Assembly (NCBI RefSeq): GCF_001642955.1
Contig: NZ_LWSK01000005.1
Location: 56,416-120,415 of the forward strand
Source: Rubripirellula obstinata
GTDB lineage: Bacteria; Planctomycetota; Planctomycetia; Pirellulales; Pirellulaceae
DNA length: 64,000 nucleotides
Reading direction: 5' to 3'
The notes beneath the pieces are model-generated. The model searched no databases. It was given only the letters and a program-made list of their open reading frames with translations, and was not told the DNA's origin. The number at the start of each line of letters is the position of its first letter. Position 1 is the stretch's first letter. Of the stretch, positions 10,086 to 15,808 are shown one piece after another. The position numbers and the translations under genes are program-made.

Positions 10086-10123
10086 GGTGTCCGACACCTT
10101 TTCAGAGACCACCTTTTCAGAGA
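10086..10123. repeat. REP-like palindrome plus short direct repeat
   Basis: GGTGTCCGACACC is a near-perfect palindrome, directly followed by two copies of ACCTTTTCAGAGAC. It lies 35 bases beyond the transposase remnant and just before the truncated gene that precedes rhuM. It therefore probably marks the edge of an inserted element. Confidence 0.6.
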
Positions 10124-10228
10124 CACGAACGCATCTACATCGGACGCCGATTTAAGAACGACACCGAACGCCTTGAAATGCTGTTCGCGATGTACACCGA
10201 TATGACCAGCAAGAAGGCGAAGGCATGA
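10124..10228 (+). pseudogene. 3' remnant of the gene formerly upstream of rhuM
   Basis: An open frame of 34 codons ends HERIYIGRRFKNDTERLEML, then FAMYTDMTSKKAKA and a TGA that overlaps the rhuM ATG (ATGA). The start-stop overlap and the sensible protein-like sequence indicate the tail of a real, once co-translated gene. Everything upstream has been replaced by transposon debris. The tail reminds me of proteins encoded beside type I restriction or helicase genes, but I cannot name the family with confidence. Confidence 0.55.
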
Positions 10229-11226
10229 GCGATCTGATCCTGTACACGTCTGAAGACGGGGAGAGTCGGCTGCAGTTGCGAGTTGACAGCGGCACGATTT
10301 GGCTGAGTCAAGCTGAGATTGCCGAGCTATTCCAAACCACCAAGCAGAATGTTTCTTTGCACGCCAAAAACATCCTGGAGGAGGGCGAATTGCGGGCTGA
10401 TTCAGTTGTCAAGGAATCCTTGACAACTGCCGCCGATGGCAAGAATTACCGCACAAAACAGTACAACCTCGACCTGATCCTGGCCATCGGCTTCCGTGTC
10501 CGCTCGCCACGCGGCACCCAGTTCCGCCAATGGGCGACGACTCACCTTCGCGATTATCTGGTCAAGGGTTTCGTGATGGATGACCAGCGTTTGAAAGATC
10601 CCGGCGGCTGGGACTACTTCGATGAACTGCTGGCTCGGATTCGCGAGATTCGAGCGTCCGAGAAACGGTTCTACCAAAAGGTTCGTGACCTGTTCGCCCT
10701 CAGCAGCGATTACGGTCTCGACGAACGGGCCACGCAATTGTTTTTTGCCGAGGTACAGAACAAGCTGCACTACGCGGCCACGGGGCAAACCGCCGCCGAG
10801 TTGATCGTTGGCCGCGCCAACCCCAGCGAACCAAGCATGGCGTTGAAGAACTGGAAGGGTTCGCGTGTGCGGAAGCAGGACGTGATCGTTGCGAAGAACT
10901 ATCTGACTCAGGACGAAATCGACACGCTGAATCGCTTGGTCGTGATCTTCTTGGAACAAGCCGAATTGCGGGTGAAGAAACGCAAGGATCTGTCGCTCGA
11001 TTTCTGGCGGCAGAACGTCGACGACCTGTTGCGATTCAACGACCAAGCGGTGCTCGAAGGATCCGGCAAGGTTAGCCGAGAAGAGATGACTCAAGTCGCC
11101 CACGATCGCTATGACTCATTCGATGCCCAGCGACGGATCGCGGAAGTGGCCGAGGCGGATGCGGAAGATCTGCGGCAGATTGAGGAACTGGAGCAGGAAC
11201 TCAAACGGAAGAAACGAGACACATAA
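10225..11226 (+). CDS. rhuM: RhuM family protein
   Basis: 333 residues matching the virulence-RhuM family (Pfam Virulence_RhuM). Family hallmarks visible: an N-terminal region with winged-helix character (GTIWLSQAEIAELFQTTKQ), the KNYRTKQYNLDLILAIGFRV segment, FRQWATTHLRDYLVKGF, and a C-terminal helical half with SRVRKQDVIVAKNYL and LDFWRQNVDDLL, ending in a charged coiled coil. RhuM genes are often found inside type I restriction-modification loci; biochemical function is not established. Its ATG overlaps the stop of the truncated frame upstream, so it was the downstream member of an operon that has lost its head. Reading frame and length look intact. Confidence 0.9.
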   Translation: MSDLILYTSEDGESRLQLRVDSGTIWLSQAEIAELFQTTKQNVSLHAKNILEEGELRADSVVKESLTTAADGKNYRTKQYNLDLILAIGFRVRSPRGTQFRQWATTHLRDYLVKGFVMDDQRLKDPGGWDYFDELLARIREIRASEKRFYQKVRDLFALSSDYGLDERATQLFFAEVQNKLHYAATGQTAAELIVGRANPSEPSMALKNWKGSRVRKQDVIVAKNYLTQDEIDTLNRLVVIFLEQAELRVKKRKDLSLDFWRQNVDDLLRFNDQAVLEGSGKVSREEMTQVAHDRYDSFDAQRRIAEVAEADAEDLRQIEELEQELKRKKRDT

Positions 11227-11411
11227 ACCACCCTGGCACCCTGCTTCGGGGAACGAACAAAACTACCCTGGCTCCCCTTTCCCCGAAAACGCTGAAAATG
11301 CTTTTTAAGGAATTTCTTTAAGGGTTTTCTGCGGAGGTCTCGCAGGTGTTGGTGAGGCGGCTTGATTGAGTCGTCCAAACCACCAACTTCTTCATACCCG
11401 CGAGAAAAACG

Positions 11412-11945
11412 ATGACCCTCTCCAACACCAAGAAAACCCTACTCGGCTGCGTCGCAACCCTGATGATCGCCGCAGCAACCGCGACACCCGCATCGGCTCA
11501 ACGGGCCAGTACCTTTGTCGATATCTTCCGTGGCGGTGCCGAAGCCGGAGCTTCGGCGGACGGCCAATTAAAGTTCGCCAAATCAAAAAGCAGTTCGAGG
11601 AACGGCGTTCAATTCGGTCACGGCTTCGCGGTCGGTGCCGGCCCCAACGGAATCGCCCTGTCGAATTCGATCGGTGGCGGTGCTGGTCCCTTGGGCGTGG
11701 CCCACAACATGAACATGACGATCAGCCCCAACGGAACTCACATCAGCCATGGCGGGGTGGTTTCCCAAGGCGGAAATCGACGAGTGACGTCCGGCGGTAG
11801 CACTGGCATTCAGAACGGCCAAGTCTACGGCGGCAGCGAATCCACCGGCCACGGCAACCGAACGCGAGCTTGGTCGAACAGCCGCACCCGAAACTGGACT
11901 CAACCGAGCTCCTTCCAAGGTGGCCGAATCTTCCGCCGCAACTAG
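11412..11945 (+). CDS. Small secreted Gly/Ser/Asn-rich protein
   Basis: 177 residues with a Sec signal peptide (TLLGCVATLMIAAATATPASA, cut before QRAS). The mature part is rich in Gly, Ser, Asn and His, with phrases such as GVQFGHGFAVGAGPNGIALS and TISPNGTHISHGG that suggest short beta repeats. No cysteine or enzymatic motif is seen in the mature part. A GAGAAA sequence precedes the ATG. It lies in a block of four exported-protein genes on the same strand, but is separated from the next by a palindromic repeat. Function unknown; possibly an extracellular structural protein. Confidence 0.75.
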   Translation: MTLSNTKKTLLGCVATLMIAAATATPASAQRASTFVDIFRGGAEAGASADGQLKFAKSKSSSRNGVQFGHGFAVGAGPNGIALSNSIGGGAGPLGVAHNMNMTISPNGTHISHGGVVSQGGNRRVTSGGSTGIQNGQVYGGSESTGHGNRTRAWSNSRTRNWTQPSSFQGGRIFRRN

Positions 11946-11988
11946 ATCCCAACCGCGTTACGTCCAACCAGCCGTTTTAATCACTCTA

Positions 11989-12081
11989 GTGAGCCGCGAC
12001 GCGTAAGCGGCCGGGCATTCCGGGCATTCCTCGCATTCCGGGCATTCCTCGTTGCCCGAGGCCTTACGGCCAGCGGCTCAC
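11989..12081. repeat. Palindromic element with internal gggcattcc tandem repeats
   Basis: Outer arms GTGAGCCGC and GCGGCTCAC are complementary. Inside lie four imperfect copies of GGGCATTCC(TCG) and the phrase GACGCGTAAGCGGCC, paired with GGCCTTACGGCC. It fills most of the gap between the two small secreted-protein genes and resembles the other ACGCGTAAGCG elements of the window. Confidence 0.65.
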
Positions 12082-12125
12082 AAACCCATTCAAAACCATT
12101 CAAACTATTCACAACGGAAACTCAA

Positions 12126-12758
12126 ATGTTCAACTCAACTCACTCGATCATCCTGTCAATCGTTCTCACACTTTCAGTGCCCACCATCGCTCGATGTGAT
12201 GACGCCGTCACGACGAATTCGCAAACTTCCAACTGGAATATCGAATTCGAACCCGTACCAGAAATCCTTCGCCTGCACTGTCCTCCGCTGCAATCAGGAC
12301 AAGGACTAGTCGTCAAACGCATCGGCGATGATTTCGATGCACAATTTCAACTGAATGCTGGCGACATTCTGTTGTCCGCGTCAGGAATCGCTATTCGCAA
12401 CGTTGGTGATCTACCGGGGCAAGTTCCCGCTCATGTGATGGTGATGCGTCGCGGACAGATCACCCCGCTGGGTCAAGGCCGACGCTTTTGCGGTTGGAAT
12501 GGATACCGACCTGGATTCATGAATCCGGCAATGATGCAGCAGCGGCAAGGCGGTGTTTCCGCATCCTCTTATGCCGACGGCAACGAAAGCGTTTCGGTTA
12601 GCCAAAGCGGGAATCAGATTTCCCTTGATATGTCGCTGCCGGGACTGGATGCGGGGAACATCAGCTATCGAGGAACGCGTGACCAGATTCAACGCGAAGT
12701 TGAAAGCAGCAACTTGCCGCCTGCAGCCATCCAGCGAGTGCTCGAAGCGATTCAGTAA
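12126..12758 (+). CDS. Secreted protein with partial PDZ-like domain
   Basis: 210 residues. The N-terminus is a Sec signal peptide (SIILSIVLTLSVPTIARC-DD). Residues ~55-110 read like the ligand-binding half of a PDZ domain: GLVVKRIGDDF, then LNAGDILLSASGIAIRNVGDL, the usual 'GDIL..ingx.v...' pattern of DegP/HtrA-type PDZ repeats. A Met/Gln-rich linker and a C-terminal part (SVSQSGNQISLDMSLPGL) of unknown fold follow. No protease domain is present. It lies 125 bases upstream of the TTxxxxEE-repeat protein, on the same strand and likewise exported, so a role with that product is possible but unproven. Confidence 0.75.
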   Translation: MFNSTHSIILSIVLTLSVPTIARCDDAVTTNSQTSNWNIEFEPVPEILRLHCPPLQSGQGLVVKRIGDDFDAQFQLNAGDILLSASGIAIRNVGDLPGQVPAHVMVMRRGQITPLGQGRRFCGWNGYRPGFMNPAMMQQRQGGVSASSYADGNESVSVSQSGNQISLDMSLPGLDAGNISYRGTRDQIQREVESSNLPPAAIQRVLEAIQ

Positions 12759-12883
12759 TGACCATGCGTGCACCGCATGATCCTTTCTGCCAACAATTTG
12801 TTCGTCTTGTTGGAGTTTATGAACTAACTTTTAGCTGGCGAATCTCTTTGCCAGCGTCGCGTTTTTAACCGCAGGAACTTGCA

Positions 12884-13654
12884 ATGAAAAATACGAAATC
12901 CAGCGTAGCTGATTCAGAATCCAGTGAAGCCGATTTGTCACCGCCGATCGAATCGTTGATGGAACAGTTTCAGAGCGGACGATTGGGCCGCCGAGATTTC
13001 TTGCGAAGTGCCGTCAAAGCGGGCGTGTCGTCCGCGATCGCTTACTCGCTGCTCGGTCAAGCCACCGCGAAGGCGCAGAACGTCACCACCTACGCCGTCG
13101 GTGAAGAATCGCAAACTTTGCCGCAACCGCCGGGCAATGTAAGTCCGCCCAACCAGAAACCAACGACCTACGCAGTTGGCGAAGAATCACAAGTCACCGG
13201 TGCCTATGGTGAAGGACCACCGAAGCCAACGACCTATGCAGTTGGCGAGGAAGGTCCACCGGTGAATACGACGCAGGCAGTTGGTGAAGAAGGTCCACCG
13301 GTTTACACGACGCAGGCCGTTGGTGAGGAACAACCACCACATTGCAATCGTCCCCAACCGACGACGCGTGCGATCGGCGAAGAATCTCCGTCGCCAGTAA
13401 CCACGTATGCCGTTGGTGAAGAGAGCCAACCGACCACGCAAGCCTACGGTGAAGAAAGTCCAGTTTCGCCGCCGACCACGGGACCACCACCAACGACTTG
13501 GACTAGCGGCGAGGAAAGTCCATCGCCGCGTCCAACAACCCAAGCGGTTGGCGAAGAGAATTCCGGCGGACCTCGGTCCACCCCGCAACGCCAAATCGAA
13601 TCGAACCTGCGAAGCCGAATTCCAAAGATCTGGAAAGGTTTTGGACGCTGGTAG
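12884..13654 (+). CDS. Putative multi-core graspetide precursor with Tat signal (ten TTxxxxEE motifs)
   Basis: 256 residues, start supported by AGGA seven bases before the ATG. Residues 1-34 are an acidic leader. Residues 35-64 form a twin-arginine signal (GRRDFLRSA, then a weakly hydrophobic stretch), with a likely cut after AKA at residue 64. From residue 68 the protein carries ten TTxxxxEE motifs, at 68, 94, 116, 129, 142, 160, 173, 184, 204 and 218: four TTYAVGEE, three TTQAVGEE, and one each TTRAIGEE, TTQAYGEE and TTWTSGEE. A decayed copy (TGAYGEG) lies near 105-111. Linkers are Pro/Ser-rich. The tail (about 236-256) is basic and aromatic. TTxxxxEE is the known core of plesiocin-type graspetides, in which Thr-Glu side chains are esterified by an ATP-grasp enzyme; such an enzyme is encoded next. 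The repeats could instead be structural. Confidence 0.8.
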   Translation: MKNTKSSVADSESSEADLSPPIESLMEQFQSGRLGRRDFLRSAVKAGVSSAIAYSLLGQATAKAQNVTTYAVGEESQTLPQPPGNVSPPNQKPTTYAVGEESQVTGAYGEGPPKPTTYAVGEEGPPVNTTQAVGEEGPPVYTTQAVGEEQPPHCNRPQPTTRAIGEESPSPVTTYAVGEESQPTTQAYGEESPVSPPTTGPPPTTWTSGEESPSPRPTTQAVGEENSGGPRSTPQRQIESNLRSRIPKIWKGFGRW

Positions 13655-13670
13655 GGCAGCATTCCAAATT

Positions 13671-13803
13671 AGGTAGGCCGGAACAAGGAGTCTTCGACGC
13701 AGTTCCGGCAATCCGCGCCAACGCAGCATGCCAACACAGCATGCCAACGCAGCATGCCAGAACAGCGCCGAAGCGGCTCGTTACCGGCCTACGTCCTAAC
13801 CTA
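13671..13803. repeat. Palindromic element with three 13-bp tandem units
   Basis: The ends are complementary (AGGTAGGCCGG ... CCGGCCTACGTCCTAACCT) and share the closing phrase with the element near 5082. Inside, a 13-base unit AACGCAGCATGCC is repeated three times at 13720-13758, the middle copy with one change. It occupies most of the gap between the repeat-protein gene and the ATP-grasp gene. Confidence 0.75.
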
Positions 13804-13890
13804 CCGAACACTCGCTGTCGCTCGGTTCGTACACGCAACGCCGCTCCGCAGCTTTTGCTTTGCACCCGAAAACCACGCTGACATGGAATT

Positions 13891-13921
13891 CTAGCCTGTG
13901 TTGAACGTAACCACAGGCTAG
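13891..13921. repeat. Hairpin (10-bp stem) ahead of the ATP-grasp gene
   Basis: CTAGCCTGTG pairs perfectly with CACAGGCTAG across an 11-base loop, 56 bases upstream of the ATP-grasp start. No T-run follows on the plus strand, so it is not a classical terminator. It could attenuate transcription or stabilise a processed precursor transcript, or it may be only another interspersed palindrome. Confidence 0.6.
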
Positions 13922-13977
13922 AAGCCCATGCCACTTTTTCTGACCTCCAGTCAGCTCTCGATGTCCTGCGTTAAACC

Positions 13978-14835
13978 ATGTCCGAACAGCTTTTGTTAAT
14001 CGTTGGTGGCGAATCAGACCCCAACACACAGCGGATCGCTGACCAAGCCCACCTCCGCGGCATTCGCTATTTCTTTTGGGACACCGATCGCGATGATGCT
14101 CACCAAATCGCCTGGGACTTTCGGTCAACGCGGTTAGACCTGGGTGACCAAACGATCCATCCGACATCGGTCTACCTTCGGTACAACGTTTTCGAGGGTG
14201 ACCCGCAGCGAAATATCTCCGCCTTTGAGATGATTCAGTCCTACGTACTTGCTTGGCCACAGATTCGGATTCTGAATCGCGAATCGATGACTGATTCGAA
14301 CAACAAGTCTAAGAATCTGCGTCTTGCACTGGAGCTGGGTTTTGAAATTCCAGAAACCATCGTGATGGGAGACCTAACACCGCTGACGACGATTCCCGAC
14401 CCACATGATCTGGCGATGAAACCGCTTGGCGGCGGTGCCCACACGATCTCGGTCGGTGACATCTATCAAGACCTTGGGACGTTGGCCGGCTACGGTCCCC
14501 AGTTTGTTCAAGAAAAACTAGTCGGTGAAAATTTACGAGTCTTTTCGATCGGTGGACGCGCGTTCGGCTTTCATTTGCAAACCACTTCGCTGGACTATCG
14601 CGACGACGGAAACGTCGGAGTCGCACAAATACAAGTCCCCGAAATCCTACAAGCACCCACGCTTGCGCTGGCGCAGCGTATCGGATTCGATTACTGTGCT
14701 CTCGATTTCCGCTGTCGAAACGGGATGGATCAACCGGTGTTCTTGGAGGTCAATTCATTCCCAATGTTTGTACGATTTGACGATGCGGGACAAAATTGCC
14801 TCGCCGACGCAGTCTTAGAATTCCTTGGCGGCTAG
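13978..14835 (+). CDS. ATP-grasp ligase, putative graspetide macrocyclase
   Basis: 285 residues with a full ATP-grasp layout: an N-terminal Rossmann-like lobe (LLIVGGESDPNTQRI); a central lobe NKSKNLRLALELGFEIPETI; the nucleotide-binding lysine K148 in AMKPLGGGAHT; the hinge segment FVQEKLVGENLRVFSIGGR; and metal-binding residues D243 (ALDFR) and E257/N259 (FLEVNSFPMF). The RVF..G..(A/V)F pattern followed by DYR, and the LEVN motif, are typical of RimK-like and microviridin/plesiocin-type ligases that activate carboxylates for ester or amide formation. The NPNGQW ending of microviridin ligases is absent. No partner enzyme is fused. It follows the TTxxxxEE protein on the same strand after 323 bases and precedes the ECF gene by 61 bases. 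Substrate assignment is inference from context. Confidence 0.85.
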   Translation: MSEQLLLIVGGESDPNTQRIADQAHLRGIRYFFWDTDRDDAHQIAWDFRSTRLDLGDQTIHPTSVYLRYNVFEGDPQRNISAFEMIQSYVLAWPQIRILNRESMTDSNNKSKNLRLALELGFEIPETIVMGDLTPLTTIPDPHDLAMKPLGGGAHTISVGDIYQDLGTLAGYGPQFVQEKLVGENLRVFSIGGRAFGFHLQTTSLDYRDDGNVGVAQIQVPEILQAPTLALAQRIGFDYCALDFRCRNGMDQPVFLEVNSFPMFVRFDDAGQNCLADAVLEFLGG

Positions 14836-14896
14836 AACATCAAGTAAGGTATTGGGAACGCCACCCGATCACCTCACTATTTTCAAGTTCGCCGAA

Positions 14897-15463
14897 ATGA
14901 ACTCGCCAGAAATCGAAGTCTCGATGTTGCTTCAGCAAGTCAAGGAAGGCGACGAAGTGGCACGAGAACAATTGTTCATCACGCTGCAGTCGGAACTTCG
15001 CGACATGGCCGGTGCGTTGATGAGACGCGAGCGACCCGACCACACGCTTCAAGCAACGGCATTGGTCAACGAAGCCTGCCTGAAATTGTTGGACTCTGAC
15101 GCTTTAGGCAATGCATCAAATCGGCGTTACATGTTTGGAATGGCAAACCGTGCGATGCGTCAAATCCTGATTGACCACGCACGACGCCGAAATACCAACA
15201 AACGCGGTGGCGACCAAAAAAGAGCGTCATTGGATATCGTGCTGGACAATTTCGAGGCCAGTAACCAATGCCAGTTCGAGGATTTGGAAACCGCATTGTC
15301 CAGTCTGGAGAACGACTCACCACGCCAACGCGAAGTCGTCGAACTTCGATTCTTTTCAGGTTTATCGGTCGAAGAAGTCGCAGATGTCCTGGAAGTCAGC
15401 GTCGGTACCGTCGAACGAGATTGGCGATTGGCGCGAGCGAAGTTGTTTCAGCAATTGAGGTGA
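14897..15463 (+). CDS. RNA polymerase sigma factor, ECF subfamily
   Basis: 188 residues. The sigma-2 region runs from LLQQVKEGDEVAREQLF through ATALVNEACLKLL and RRYMFGMANRAMRQILIDHARR, and sigma-4 is LSSLENDSPRQREVVELRF with the helix-turn-helix LSVEEVADVLEVSVGTVERDWRLARAKL. The sigma-2 sequence, with its DHARRR phrase, matches the ECF type common in Planctomycetes and Acidobacteria. No anti-sigma gene is adjacent; such factors often work with Ser/Thr kinases. The frame opens 24 codons earlier at a TTG inside the ATP-grasp tail, but the ATG fits the family start. It is 61 bases after the ATP-grasp gene and could be co-transcribed with it. Confidence 0.92.
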   Translation: MNSPEIEVSMLLQQVKEGDEVAREQLFITLQSELRDMAGALMRRERPDHTLQATALVNEACLKLLDSDALGNASNRRYMFGMANRAMRQILIDHARRRNTNKRGGDQKRASLDIVLDNFEASNQCQFEDLETALSSLENDSPRQREVVELRFFSGLSVEEVADVLEVSVGTVERDWRLARAKLFQQLR

Positions 15464-15647
15464 CAGGCCGACGCAAACGGCACACTCTTGCAGCAATCAA
15501 GAAACCAACAGCAGGGTTAACAAAACTTGACGTCACGCGGATCAATTGTTGCCAAATCGAGCGGCAAAGTTGTGGCATATCTAATGTCGTTATGCGGCGT
15601 GCGAGTTACCATAAACCCCAGTGCTTAGGAACGAGCGGGAAATGAGT

Positions 15648-15705
15648 GTCGCCTTTCGCTCCGCGAAAGTAGCGAATCCGCTGCTTTCGCGGAGCGAAAG
15701 GCGAC
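15648..15705. repeat. 22-bp perfect inverted repeat
   Basis: GTCGCCTTTCGCTCCGCGAAAG pairs without mismatch with its reverse complement across a 14-base spacer. It lies in the ~345-base gap between the ECF gene and the GH2 gene, in which I see no other gene or clear signal. It could form a strong hairpin at the end of the sigma-factor transcript. It is more likely one of the interspersed palindromes of this genome. Confidence 0.8.
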
Positions 15706-15808
15706 TATAAAAAGTCGCACGTACCTTAAGCCTGACTGCGGACTCTTTCGCGACGGCCTTTGCTGAATTCCTAACCGAACAATTTATTTGACGATTGGCA
15801 AATTTGAA

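Noticed and set aside
10402..11103. 233-codon minus-strand frame
   Set aside because: Antisense to the intact rhuM gene and without recognisable motifs.
13085..13558. Possible CRISPR array
   Set aside because: Repeat units are degenerate, in frame, and have no constant spacer length; they encode the TTxxxxEE motifs of a protein.
13187..13747. 186-codon minus-strand frame rich in Arg/Trp
   Set aside because: Reverse complement of the TTxxxxEE repeats; its repetitive composition comes from the sense gene.
13891..13921. Riboswitch or classical terminator ahead of the ATP-grasp gene
   Set aside because: Only a simple hairpin without a T-run or any conserved aptamer-like structure; kept as a repeat.
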